Position numbers and translations under genes: made by a program. From NCBI RefSeq assembly GCF_048544455.1, contig NC_133537.1:148034058-148098057 (forward strand): DNA of 64,000 nucleotides. Reading direction: 5' to 3'. This document shows positions 45,587-56,261 of the stretch, piece by piece. Numbering within the stretch: position 1 is the first letter of the stretch; each line of letters starts with the position of its first letter. The notes under the pieces were generated by a model. That model did not search any database and had not been told where the DNA came from. It worked only from the letters and a program-made list of their open reading frames with translations. Origin of the DNA: Silene latifolia. Lineage: Eukaryota > Streptophyta > Magnoliopsida > Caryophyllales > Caryophyllaceae.

Positions 45587-45949
45587 TGCGTTGTAATAAT
45601 TTATTTTTTCATCTTGTTATCTGAGCAATGCGTTATTATTTTAGTTTATATGATTGCGGGTGCATCGGATTGCAATGTAATAATTTATTGCTTTCTTTTC
45701 ATTTTAATTAGTTGGTTTGTAATTAGTAAAAATTAATGTAATTAGAAGATGAAGCCCATAGAATATAGAGGATGGAGTTCCAAAAGATTCAAGGGAGGTT
45801 TCTTAAAATATGGAGATCCAGAAGAAGTTTTTGGACCTAGTTAGTTTAGAGGCCATACTACTAGATCACTGTTTTTTTAGGCTTGCATTTAATTTCGTTT
45901 TGTGCTTGCTTTTATTTTTTTGAATGTGGTTATTCTGTTATAATCGCAA

Positions 45950-46665
45950 AATGCATCGAGAAGCTTCATAATGATGAAATTCTCAAGTCATTTTGATCTT
46001 GAATCTTATGACACATGCAAATATTGCTTGATGGAGTAAATGACGTCACGTTCACGGGGACTAGTGAAAGAGAAAATTAAGTTCTAACCCTAATACATAC
46101 GGATGTGTAGGGCACATTAGAAAGAGGTGGGTATGGTTAATTCATAAGTTTGAATAATTTGTTAAGTTCAAAAAATTTCAAAATGAAGTGCAAAACCAAC
46201 TTGGAAATAAAATCAAAACACTACGATCCGATTGTGGTAGTATATATTTATTCTCAAGAGTTTGGTGATCATTTAAAATATTGCGTACAATTAATTCCGC
46301 TAGAAAAATGGAGTTTCCGAACAGAGAAATTGAACCTTATTCGATATGGTTGGATTCATTATGAGTCTTGCTGACCTTCCAATTTCATTCTAGGGATTTG
46401 CATTTGAAACTACAGCATTCAAACTTAAAATGGCGCTGACCAAAGCAGTAGAACAGACATCATATGAGATATGGATTGGAAATGTTCCAAAGTTGTGTTT
46501 TATGAATATTTGGGATTGTGAGGTCAATGTAAAATGTTTACTATTTGACAATCTCTCATCCAAATCGGATACAAGTCTTTTCTGGGTTATCCCAAAGAGA
46601 CTAAGGGGTACTATTTCTATAACCAAAGTAAAAGCAAAATGTTTGTTACTCGTGGTGGTGTCTTT
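45950..46665 (+). pseudogene. Copia relic F integrase region
   Basis: Readable copia pol with stops and shifts. IEKLHNDEILKS-like sequence at about 45955 and ESYDTCKYCLME at about 46008 mark the zinc-binding part. Then come IHTDV-like residues, FKKFQNEVQNQLGNKIKTLR at about 46160 and SQEFGDHLKYC at about 46250. From 46405 the integrase C-terminal region reads ALTKAVEQTSYEIWIGNVPK and CEVNVKCLLFDNLSSKSD up to the CACTA insertion. The catalytic triad is not intact. No product is expected. Confidence 0.7.
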
Positions 46666-46689
46666 TTGCACTACAGCAAATTGTCACTT

Positions 46690-46965
46690 GCGCCACGAAT
46701 TATGCCACGGGAATTTATAATTTGTGGCTAAATTCTGCTTAGCCACGGGAAAAATTTATTCATTATTTTGGACAAAATTTTATGCCACGGGATAACTTTT
46801 TCCGTGGCAGAAAGTCACTTGTGCCACGAAATAGGCTACAACCGTGGCAAATAATCATTTTAGCCACAAACTATGTCACACCTGTGACGGAATTTTAATT
46901 AGCCACGAATTATTCCGTGGCAAAAAAAATTTAGCCACGAACTAACAAACTCCCGTGGCGAGTAT
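46690..46965. repeat. Left subterminal GCCACG repeats of CACTA G
   Basis: About a dozen copies of GCCACG or CGTGGC in both orientations, spaced 10-30 bp. In CACTA elements such arrays bind the transposase. Confidence 0.85.
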
Positions 46966-47507
46966 CTTTTTCAACTTAAATTAAGATATCTCATGTTAAG
47001 GCAAACTTAAAATCAAAAAGAAATTTAATCAAATATAAATAATATAAAAATGCATTTAAATATAAAATTTTGCAAACACTTTGATTAATTTAATTAATAT
47101 TTTTTTATTGTTTTATTTACTTTAATAAGAAATTTTAAAATTTTATAAACTTATATGCAAGCAAAGAAAAGTTTATCGTCTAATTTTTTTTATTCTTTTA
47201 GAAATCACAATTACGTTTTGCAGGTTTTTAAAAACACTTCTAATTTAAGAAATTTGTTTTAATATATATTTTGTTTATTAGAGTCGTGAATTTCTTTTAA
47301 TTTTTTAATTAAAATATTATAATCTTGAATAACAATTTTAAATGATCGTATCACATTTAAAGACATGGCATATAAAATTAAATAAATAAGTTATTTATCA
47401 TCTATCTTTGATAAATCTAAAATTAACTTATTGTCAAATTGGTTCAATCAAAATTTGATTTACAACTTTATTTGTAAGATATTTATAGAAAAGTTTGAAT
47501 TTGATAT
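46966..47507. other. AT-rich interior of CACTA G
   Basis: About 0.54 kb, no gene or repeat recognised. Confidence 0.5.
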
Positions 47508-48088
47508 TGTTCCGGGTGTAATTCCAGAGCAGTTATTTGTCACCACCCGTGCTTGTAGAATGACGTCTCTTGTTAACTCCTCCTTGCGGTCTCCTGAAAC
47601 GATGAACAAACTGAGGGCTCGGCTTTGGACCGAGCGAACTCACTCCGACGCTCAAGTTAGTAACTTAGAGAGGTAAGTGGTTGTTACTTGGCAAAGTACG
47701 TATTGTAGAGAGATAAGGAAGATATTACCAGATGAATAGTGATTCTTAGGTTAAATTGTGGATCCTTTCCTCAATGATAGTTGAGGAGTATTTATAGACT
47801 TTCACCTTTTGTCACGTAGTGGCCAAGTGGCTAGCAGGTGGAAAGACTGAGCTACCCTCGGCCGAGGGGCCCATGGCAGGCCGGCGGGCCCTGTTGACTC
47901 GCCGCCGAGGGGTCTTGGATATGAGTTCGCGGATGTGTGCCCCGGCGGACAAGGTGTCCTAGCCGAGGCACAAGAGGCAGCCGACAGTCGCGTCGGTTAG
48001 GCCGTTTAAGCCGTTGACTTCTTTGTGGATATCTTTGACCTTGCTCAATGTGTTGACTTGGTCGTGGGTGCGAGAATATGCCCCATCA
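47508..48088 (-). repeat. 3' LTR of gypsy H
   Basis: 581 bp. A TATA box on the minus strand (TATAAATA) is at 47789-47796. It matches 54784-55365; mismatches fall mostly at CAG/CTG sites. Confidence 0.93.
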
Positions 48089-48566
48089 ATTTGCCCCAGC
48101 GTAGTCTATGCCGTGGTATGGGCTCCGATGTATCTTGAGCGTATATTCGCGCAAGTGAAAATTTTCTGCCCCGGCTTCTTCTACTTCGGCGTGGCTCTGC
48201 TTAGGCCGTACCATATCCCCCCTCCACATGGATGTGTAATGGACGTCCGATGTGGAAAAAGGCAATGACGCTGGCTGAGACCAAGGTAGAGAGTGCCGGT
48301 TGTTTCTGATTGCCCCCTGGCCGATGCTTTCTGGCTTGGTTGATTACGTGGCCGGCGGAGAACAGATACTTAGGAATTTGTCGAGGAAGATGAATAGGCA
48401 GAGATATGAAGGGGCGTGTTGAAGACGCTTGGTCACTGTTGCATTGATTGACATTCAATCGTCGCGACGATTGACATCCGTGGTTGCATGCTCGACACGT
48501 GTCCGTTTGTTGATTGGTCGACGTCTCATGGCGCGCCCGATTGGTCCCTCTTCATGGGCTTTCCTC

Positions 48567-48574
48567 TATAAATA
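48567..48574 (+). promoter_or_regulatory. TATA box of the opposite-strand gene in gypsy H
   Basis: TATAAATA in CTCTATAAATAGGG, on the plus strand, about 175 bases before the ATG at 48742. It is inside the element, not in an LTR, so the opposite-strand gene appears to have its own promoter. Confidence 0.6.
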
Positions 48575-48741
48575 GGGTAGTTAATCCTTGAAATTGGGCA
48601 CCAATTTCATTTTCTCAAAAATTTACTTTAGACCTTCAAGGGCTTTTCTCTTCTATTTTCAGTGTCACTACTCCGGCTAGCACTTTTCTTCATGGTAAAC
48701 CAATAAATTTTTCTTTTTAACTTGTGAGTTTTGCTGTAAAC

Positions 48742-51266
48742 ATGTCCTCTCCTGATGCCGGAACTAGTAAACCGACGCCGGGGGGTTCCCCATCGCGTCT
48801 TGATGAGGAGGGGGTGCTAGACGCCATCCCGCTAAGGTCTGGGGGCCCTAGGTCTCCTTCTCCTGAAGTTGATCCTCAAATTTTGGAGGAATGGGAGGAT
48901 GATGATGATATTGATGACGACGGAGACGATTTTGGTGATGACGCTGAAAGGGCTCATCCTAATGAGGGGAGGCAGTACGTAATGGATCACGGCGAACCCT
49001 GTAAGGTCGGCCCTGACCGTACTTGGATCCATAAGTTCGCCCGTTGTTCCGGCGAGACACTTTTCGAGGGCCATTTCCACTTGGGCAGGGGATACAAAAT
49101 TGTTATCCCCGAGAGGGGTCAGGCCATCTGTTGCCCTCCACCGGGCTGCACCGGCGTATATATGCGGCACTGGAGTACGGCTCCGGTTTCCGCCGAATGA
49201 TTACGTTATGGCCATCATCGGGGCCAGGAACGTCGCCGTGGCCAGTTTGCACCCGTTGGTCGTTAGGACCATAGTCGGCTTTGTCGCTCTGTCTCTTTAA
49301 GGGGAGGTCCCAACGGTTAATTTATTCCGTCGGCTTCATTCTCTTTGGCCGTCATTTTCTGGTCGCGTCGGATGGTACAAGCGGCAAATGGAGCGGGTTA
49401 CGTCTCGTGGATAAGTCTGTCTTCTTGTAAAAGACCGGAAAGATCGGTGGGTGTATATTGAGGTGCCGGATGACTATCCCGCTTGCCCGGTCCTTCCAGC
49501 ACCAAGTTAATTTGCGGTGCGAGACTAAGGCGGAGCATGACAGATGGGTTAAACGTAAAAAACTTAAGATGGACGCCGACAAGGTCCTTCTTAATGAGGA
49601 TGAGAAGCTGTCGATGAGGCTCTTTGAGACGGACAAGAGTGGGGCGTCGAAAAGATGGATCCCTCCGACGCAGATCATTCTTCAGGATGAGCTGCTCTGC
49701 CATGTCGGCCTCATACCGGCCCTAGCACAGGGTGAGTGGGGTCGGTGTGAGGCCCATGGCTGCTCTCAATGTCTCTGTCCGTTTTGAATTTTGATTCATT
49801 CCTTGCTTAACTCTTGCCTTGCTTCTTTTGCAGATCATTTTGGCGCGGACCTGTCCGAGGATATTCTCAAGAGGATGGGGCTGCACAAGGACAAGACCGT
49901 TCTTTGATTTGCACCCTAAGGCTCGGCCCGTGATCGCAGGACGTCGCCGAATGACCGATGGATCGCAGCTTAAAGGCCCGAATGTGGAGGCGGCCGGGCG
50001 AGGGTTGCTAGTAACATGCCGCGTCGAACGCGGAAAACAAAGCCTTCGGCGGCGACGGCGTCGACATCCGTTCCACCTTCCATCCCTTCAGTCCCGAAGG
50101 AGACGGTGGAGATCGTTGACATCACCAACGGGGAGGACCCTGATGCGGAGGGATCTCCCCTCGTCCTTAAGAGGAAAAGGTCCACCCCCGCTGCTTCTTT
50201 ATTGTTGCGGCCGCTTTGCCGCTACCGAGGGCGGCAAGGAAATGGGCCCTCCGACAAAGAAGTCCAAGCCTGGTACCCATTTATCCTATGGCTCAAACTC
50301 AGCCCGGCTCATTGGCGCGTTCTCGATGAGTGGCTTTCCGATATGTCCGTGTATACTAACACGGATGTTTTAATTGACTTTTTGCGAGATCACTGGTCGA
50401 CATACCGCCGTTCTCACGGTGCGGCAATTGGAGAAGCGACTGAGAAGGCGGGTGATAGAAATGTCACCGTCGCTCCCTACCTCGAAGATTTCCCCGCCGA
50501 GCTTGTGGCGGAGGGTGCAAAAACATCCAAGAGGTGGCGAAGTGGGCTCGGCTAGCAGCTCCCACATTATGGAGCAAGAGGAGACCATGGCCGAGGCCGC
50601 CCCCACGCTCGAGCGGCTAAGGCCGGAACTTGACGCGGCGAACCGGGAGGCTAAGAGGGCCAAGGCGGAGGTCAAGAGGCGTCCGTCTTGAGAGAAAACT
50701 TAGGGAGGACGCGAAAAGGAAGTCCTTGCGAGAGAGCCAAGGCCGAGGCCGCGGGGGCTGAAAGCCGCCAAGCCGCGGGAGATGCGTGACTTTGTTCAAG
50801 CGCGCCGACCTTTACCTTAAAAGAGAGGAACGAATTTAGGGACTGTTCCGGACCCGGGGAAGGTGGTCCGGGACAAGGATGCTATCATTGCCCAAAGGGA
50901 GGAGGACATTGAGAAACTCCAAACCGTTCTTCTCCCTAACATGTGCGCCCAATATCGGTTCTGGCCGAAGGAGCTGCCAGGGAAGTGATTGAGGAGCTCT
51001 TCCCTCTCGATGGCTCCTTTCCGTGGGACAGATTTGACGAGCTGTTTGATGACAAGCTCGAAGCTAAGGAGGAAGAGGCGAAGGAAAAGGCCAAGGAGGA
51101 GACAAGGGCGAAGAGGGAGGCGGAGGCGGCCGCGGAGAAGGCGGCCCTTGCTGAGGGGGCTAGGGCAGCCAAAGAGGAAGCCGAGAGGATGAAGGCGGAG
51201 GCTCGAGGCCGAGGCTATGTTCCGAGAAAAGCTGGGACGCGAGACACTTCACGGGTCGCCTATTAA
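48742..51266 (+). pseudogene. Opposite-strand gene of gypsy H (putative gypsy-type transposon protein), broken
   Basis: ATG 48742 opens an acidic N-terminus (PQILEEWEDDDDIDDDGDD). Next, in shifting frames (49100-49800), comes a domain resembling the putative gypsy type transposon family: FPPNDYVMAIIGARNVAVAS, LHPLVVRTIVGFVALSL, and WVKRKKLKMDADKVLLNEDE. A clean intron (49732-49833, GTGAGT...TTTTGCAG) joins PALAQ to DHFGADLSEDILKRM in phase. A stop follows at about 49905. Downstream remnants give a basic Ser/Pro part (50016-50555) and an Ala/Glu/Lys coiled coil (50943-51266, KEEEAKEKAKEETRAKREAE). Frameshifts are frequent and several lie at CTG/CAG sites, so some may be sequencing errors. Function unknown. 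Confidence 0.65.
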
Positions 51267-51807
51267 GGGCGATCTTTGCTAACGCCGCCTTGCGAGAAGC
51301 AACGGAGCATAGGGAGACGGGCGGTTGTCACCGGGCTCTCCGGCGCCTCGGATAGCTTTAGCTTTAGATCGATCTTTCCTCCCGCCGTCTTTTGGCGCTT
51401 AAATGATATCTCGTAACCTTTTGCCTCTCTTTTCCTTGTATCTTGTACTGACTTTGGTAGGTTGTCTTTTGGCTTATCCTTATGGGGACGGCCGTAAATC
51501 GCATTTCTTGTAATCTGTTGAACATTTTTAATAAGAGTTCGCTTCTTTTGCCTCCGGCTTGGCCGAGGTCTTTACCCCATTTTTCTGAGTTGTCTTCTTG
51601 CGCTAGTAGTTGAGCGTCTTAATCGTAAACGTTTTCACTTCGCCTCTCGGCTTGGCCGAGGTCTTTTCTCGTCTTCTCACGTTATTAATTGAGCGCCTCT
51701 TTTGTTTTCGCCTCGGCCTGGCCGAGGCAGCCTAGAGTGCGTATCTCAACTGTTTAACGTTCCTAAGGAATGTTGATTGCTTTTGCGAGTATCAGCTGTG
51801 CTGGTAG
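51267..51807. other. Spacer of gypsy H with three CGGCTTGGCCGAGG motifs
   Basis: Copies of CGGCTTGGCCGAGGTCTTT or close variants lie at about 51555, 51648 and 51713, roughly 65-95 bp apart. Each contains the palindrome-like GGCC core. No gene. Confidence 0.6.
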
Positions 51808-52090
51808 TGACTGCCGTGGCGTCCACCTCTTGGGGTGACTGCGACGGTGCCTGCTTCTTGATGATGACTGCCGTGGCGTCTACCACTTGGAGTGACTGCT
51901 GCGGCGTCTACCTCCTGGAGTGACTCCCGTAGCGTCTACTACTTGGGGTGACTGCGACGGCGCCTGCTTCTTGATGATGACTGCCGTGGCGTCTACCACT
52001 TGGAGTGACTCGCCGCGGCGTCTACCTCTGGGGTGGCGCCGTAGCGTCTACTACTTGGGGTGACTGCGACGGCGCCTGCTTCTTGATGAT
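51808..52090. repeat. 28/29-bp tandem repeat with a four-unit higher order
   Basis: About ten monomers starting TGACTGC, for example TGACTGCCGTGGCGTCTACC plus 8 bases. Four monomer types follow each other in order (two full cycles are visible, about 113 bp each), so the array grew by duplication of blocks. Confidence 0.88.
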
Positions 52091-52095
52091 GACTG

Positions 52096-52254
52096 CCGCT
52101 CTTGTCGGTATGACAGTGTGAGTCGGTACCTGTTTCTGATAGTGACTACCGCTCTTGTCGGTATGACAGTGTGAGTCGGTACCTGTTTCTGATAGTGACT
52201 ACCGCTCTTGTCGGTATGACAGTGTGAGTCGGTACCTGTTTCTGATAGTGACTA
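52096..52254. repeat. 53-bp tandem repeat, three copies, related to H gag
   Basis: Copies start at 52096, 52149 and 52202 and are almost identical. The first 30 bases (CCGCTCTTGTCGGTATGACA and on) match 54427-54456 inside the Gag coding region with about two mismatches. Confidence 0.92.
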
Positions 52255-52415
52255 TTTGGGAAATGAACACTTTGATGGAGAACTTGGACGATTCCTCATT
52301 AGATATAAACATGTGTCGGGGTACCCACAGTTGTCTTGGGCACCTCCGGCACTTTACAAGGTACTCTCTGAGATCGTCAGTGTTCTAACGGCTTATTAAA
52401 GGCACCCCTTCCTAG

Positions 52416-52856
52416 TTAGCCGTCAGTTGCATCCATGAGGTCGCCCTCCTGTTGTAAGGATGGGCTTTTCCCCCTCTCTGACTTCTTTGCCGCTTTGAGG
52501 GATTGCAAGTTGCATCCTCTGGCGGATATCTGGACGTTGACCACCTCGTCCTTCTCGTCCTTGGAGACGAGCTTATGCGCTTCCCCCCGGTCCGAGACAT
52601 ACATCAGTGTCAGGGCCCGTATGGACATCACCGCGTCGGCCTCGCTCAGAGTGACTCGGCCGATAAGAACGTTGTAGGCGGACGAGCCGTCAATGACCAC
52701 GAACTCAGCTAGGACATTCTTAGCCGCAATCCCTTCGCCGAACATCACCCCGTCCCTGATTGACCCCTGGGGTACTAGTCGGCCCCGGAGAAGCTGTACA
52801 GTGGACTGGTGCAAGGGCTTAGGTCCTTGACTTTCAGGCCGAGGTTGAGGAAGCAT
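52416..52856 (-). pseudogene. Gypsy H protease domain, C-terminal part
   Basis: A minus-strand frame with FVVIDGSSAYNVLIGRVTLS. This is the conserved second half of the retropepsin of plant Ty3 elements (the family has VIDxxSAYNxILGRP). The active-site aspartate lies upstream in the Gag frame (LIDTGAYTNIMF). A frameshift near 52800 separates the two. Downstream (lower coordinates) the frame runs into Lys/Glu-rich sequence and stops without reaching a reverse transcriptase. Confidence 0.75.
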
Positions 52857-54685
52857 TCCCTGAACATGATGTTCGTGTAGGCGCCCGTGTCAATCAGGCA
52901 CCTCTTGACCAGGTGGTTGGAGATGTCCAAGTGGACTATGAGTGGGTCGCTGTGAGGAGCGATGACTCCCTCGTAGTCCTTCTTCCCAATAGTCATATCG
53001 GGGATGTTGGAAGCGGGGACCGCTATTTCGGGCACAAAGTTGATGGCCTGATACAGCTCGTTCAGGTGCCGTTTGTGCCCATGAGCGGACCCACCGTTCT
53101 CGTTGCCCCCGATGACAACATGGGTCACTCCTATCCGTTCAAAGACGGACTTCTTATTTGAACCGCCGGCCTCAGTCTTTTGGCCTTTGGCAACATACTT
53201 GCCGAGGCTCCCTTTCCGGATTAGCTCTTCAATGGCATTCTTGGATGGCGAGTTGTCGATAAGGTGACCGGTGTGGCCGTGGTACTCACAGTACTGGCTC
53301 GTGTCACCGTCTCCCTTCGGCTTGGGAGGCCTTTTCCATTTCTGGCCCTCGCCCTTGCTCAGGGCGAAGACCTCGGTGGCAGATACGACCAGGGGGGTGT
53401 GATCACGGTACCGCCTTTGGTGGTATGTTCCCGAACTCCCCCCAGCGCCCGCCGAGCTCGCTTTCGGCAGATTTATCGACCGTGACCTATTATTGTCACG
53501 GCGTCTTTCATCCGGGTTGTCCTCCCGGTGGCTTTTCTTTCTCGAGTGCCCAGCCTCGCCGTGGCCTACCCAGTCTTGTGATAGTCCTCTACCTTGATGG
53601 CTTGGTCGGCCATCTTCGGGCGCGTCTAGGCCCAGGCCCCCGGACTTAATGAGCTCGTTTTTTAAGTCTCCCCTTGGGAGGCCTTTCATCGCGCGAAGGC
53701 CGCCGGCTCGGGATTAATCTCCGAATTTGCTGAACCTTGGCATCGAACCTATTCACATAGCTTCGTAGAGACTCGCCCCCTCCCGCCTAATAGTTAGGAG
53801 GTCCGACGTCTCACGGCCTTCCTCTTATTGCAAGAGTATCTTGGGCTAGGAAGGCGTCCCTTAGGTCGGCGTAATAAAGATACCGAGCCGTCGGGCAGCC
53901 CTTTGTACCAACTCTGAGCCATCCCATGCAAGGTCGTTGGGAAGACTCGGCACCAGACTTCATCGGGTTGTTCCCACACCGACATGTACGACTCAAAGGC
54001 CTCGGCATGGTCGGTGGGGTCGCTATCCCCTTTGTAAGTGAACGCCGGCAATTTTAGTTTGGTTGGCACGGCGGTGTCAAGGACATAGGCACCGAGGGGC
54101 ATCGACCACGTGTCGAATGACACGCGGCGATCGGCTCCTCGCATTCCTAGTCCGGCCCCTCTCCTCGTACTGGGTGGGGCTTCTCCTCCGACTATGGTAA
54201 GTCGGGCTTCTTCTCCGACTCTGACGAGTCGGACTTCTTTCACTCCTCTGAGGCAGGCCTCGTCGGTGCCGCGGCGACGTTGTCCTCCCGCGGGTGCGGG
54301 AGGAGCTCAGGTCTACCACTGGCACGCTGGGCTCCTCCGGCGTTTTGACGGGGCCAGCTTCTTCCAGTGCTCCATTCAAGTCTCTTGGAGTCACGTTCTG
54401 GGCCCTGGTCTCCTGGACGGGTTCCGCCGCTCTTGTCGGTGTGACAGTGTGAGCCGACGTACTACTAATGAGGTCCAGGAGTAGTTTCAGCTTCGCCACA
54501 TCAACCACATGTCCCATGATGGTGACCTGGTTGGCGGGCAGCGGCGTATCTGGTATTATTGGCATCCCGTACTCCGGCTGAATTACCCGGCCGGTGGAGG
54601 GATGCGCAACTCCAGAGTTGTGGACGGTATCATCTTGGCAGAACTCGGTTTCGTCAGTTACGAATACCTCTTGTTGTTTTGACAT
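52775..54685 (-). pseudogene. Gypsy H Gag with protease active site, frameshifted
   Basis: The start ATG 54685 is about 80 bases after the primer binding site. Part 1 (54077-54685) ends in an Arg/Ser-rich stretch with repeated RRRSPT. Part 2 (53794-54243, other frame) holds the Gag core: PTKLKLPAFTYKGDSDPTDH, AEAFESYMSVWEQPDEVWCR and LHGMAQSWYKGLP. Part 3 (52775-53689) has a basic linker. Its knuckle-like YCEYHGHTGHLIDN ends in Ser-Pro where the CX2HX4HX4C form needs Cys. AIEELIRKGSLGKYV follows, then the retropepsin motif CLIDTGAYTNIMF. The two frameshifts and the missing ligand mark decay. Some may be base-calling errors, given the LTR evidence. Confidence 0.8.
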
Positions 54686-54764
54686 CTTCTTAGCTTTTTT
54701 GGGTGGGTTTTTGTTTTGTTTTTTTTTTGTTTGGGAATGAATGTGACTAGCTTCTAGTATCTTT

Positions 54765-54781
54765 TCCCACAGACGGCGCCA
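54765..54781 (-). other. Primer binding site of gypsy H
   Basis: The minus strand reads TGGCGCCGTCTGTGGGA, two bases inside the 5' LTR. This sets the element's orientation. Confidence 0.85.
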
Positions 54782-54783
54782 AT

Positions 54784-55365
54784 TGTTCCGGATGTAATTC
54801 CAGAGCAGTTATTTGTCACCACCCGTGCTTGTAGAATGACGTCTCTTGTTAACTCCTCCTTGCGGTCTCCTGAAACGATGAACAAACTGAGGGCTCGGCT
54901 TTGGACCGAGCGAACTCACTCCGACGCTCAAGTTAGTAACTTAGAGAGGTAAGTGGTTGTTACTTGGCAAAGTACGTATTGTAGAGAGATAAGGAAGATA
55001 TTACCAGATGAATAGTGATTCTTAGGTTAAATTGTGGATCCTTTCCACAATGATAGTTGAGGAGTATTTATAGACTTTCACCTTTTGTCACGTAGTGGCC
55101 AAGTGGCTAGCAGGTGGAAAGACTGAGCTACCCTCGGCCGAGGGGCCCATGGCAGGTCGGCGGGCCCTGTTGACTCGCCGCCGAGGGGTCTTGGATATGA
55201 GTTCGCGGATGTGTGCCCCGGCGGACAAGGTGTCCTAGCCGAGGCACAAGAGGCGGGCCGACAGGCTGCGTCGGTTAGGCTGTTTAAGCCGTTGACTTGC
55301 TGTGGATATCTTTGACCTTGCTCAATGTGTTGACTTGGTCAGCGGGTGCAGAATATGCCCCATCA
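54784..55365 (-). repeat. 5' LTR of gypsy H
   Basis: 582 bp with a minus-strand TATA box at 55065-55072. Partner of 47508-48088. Confidence 0.93.
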
Positions 55366-55551
55366 GATATAAAATTTAACTTGGTGAGAAAAAAAGTTTG
55401 GGAAAATTTTTTTTAGGAGTGAAAAAAAAATGACAATTAGATTACAAAATTTATTAAATGAAATAAGTGCGCTGAGAAATGAAAGAAAAAAAATGATCTC
55501 CCACAAATCAATTAAGAAAAAAACATATCGGAAAAATTACCAATATAAAAA

Positions 55552-56240
55552 CGTAATTGCTATTTCCTACACATTATTTTACTAAATCTTACACAAATTC
55601 TCATATTCTTCCAAAATTGCCCTTCTCATTTCATACCTTTGAAAAAAATTGAACGCAAGTCCTACTCGACAAGCCCTCCCCGACCTCAATCCCCAGTCCC
55701 GATTCCGACCGTCGCTTCGCATTTGGCTTTTCACAAAAGTCACTGAATCAAGCCCGACCCTAAGTCTCTCCTTCTCCGTATCATCGCCGCCACTAGCGGC
55801 TTTCCCTTGAGCCTGGCCTGGACGGCGGCTTTTATCTTGCTCGGACTAGGTCTCGACTCGACTCCGCCGTTATCGAAGGAAGGCTTTATCGTAGTTTACT
55901 GCGTGTTTTATGTGTTTGATTGCTTGTTCTTTGAAGTTATTACTATACATAATTGGGTTCGGAGAATTAGGGTTAGGGAGATTTTGGGGATTGTAACGAT
56001 GAAGAAGAAAAGCAAGAAGTTTCATAGGTTGTTGGGTTAGTGGGGGAAAACATTGGTGGTGGTTATCGCCGACCGATGACCGTGAGACCAACGGTGGCTG
56101 GGGTAGGGACGGGTGGTCAAGGCAAGGAGTTAAGTTTCAATTTTCTTCTTTGTGAGTGTGAAATGAGAGGGTTAAAATCGTAAAAATACGTAAATTTGTG
56201 TAGGATTTAGTAAAATGATGTGCGGGAAATAGCACGTCCC
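55552..56240. mobile_element. TIR element with GC-rich internal segment (MULE- or hAT-like)
   Basis: Inverted arms of about 85 bp: GCTATTTCCTACACATTATT at the left, and the complement of ...GATGTGCGGGAAATAGC at the right. TATAAAAA flanks both ends (55544-55551, 56241-56248). The interior 55660-55880 is GC-rich, unlike its surroundings, and includes a 77-codon frame (55807-56040) of unknown origin. It may be a captured gene piece. Confidence 0.65.
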
Positions 56241-56261
56241 TATAAAAAATTCAAGGATTAA

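Larger units (their letters stand above)
42481..45949. other. AT-rich stretch without readable genes
   Basis: About 3.5 kb, very AT-rich, no open frame above 60 codons. It contains a loose three-fold repeat (43104-43240), a probable Helitron (44480-44975) and a 25-bp direct repeat (45528-45586). The rest I cannot assign. Confidence 0.5.
47508..55365 (-). mobile_element. Tat/Retand-like gypsy element H, non-autonomous, complete
   Basis: LTRs of about 581 bp (47508-48088 and 54784-55365) run TGTTCC...CCCATCA. The target duplication GATAT is at 47503-47507 and 55366-55370. The sense strand is minus: the primer binding site TGGCGCCGTCTGTGGGA lies inside the right LTR, then Gag (52775-54685) and a protease region (52416-52856). 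No reverse transcriptase or integrase follows. Instead there are tandem repeats (51547-52254) and a separate gene relic on the opposite strand (48567-51266). An antisense ORF and a tandem repeat between the coding region and the 3' LTR are features I associate with the Tat lineage and with Retand of Silene. The family link is an inference. Confidence 0.9.

Noticed and set aside
54110..54484. 124-codon plus-strand frame opposite H Gag
   Set aside because: A shadow of the Arg/Ser-rich Gag part, with no promoter or homology.
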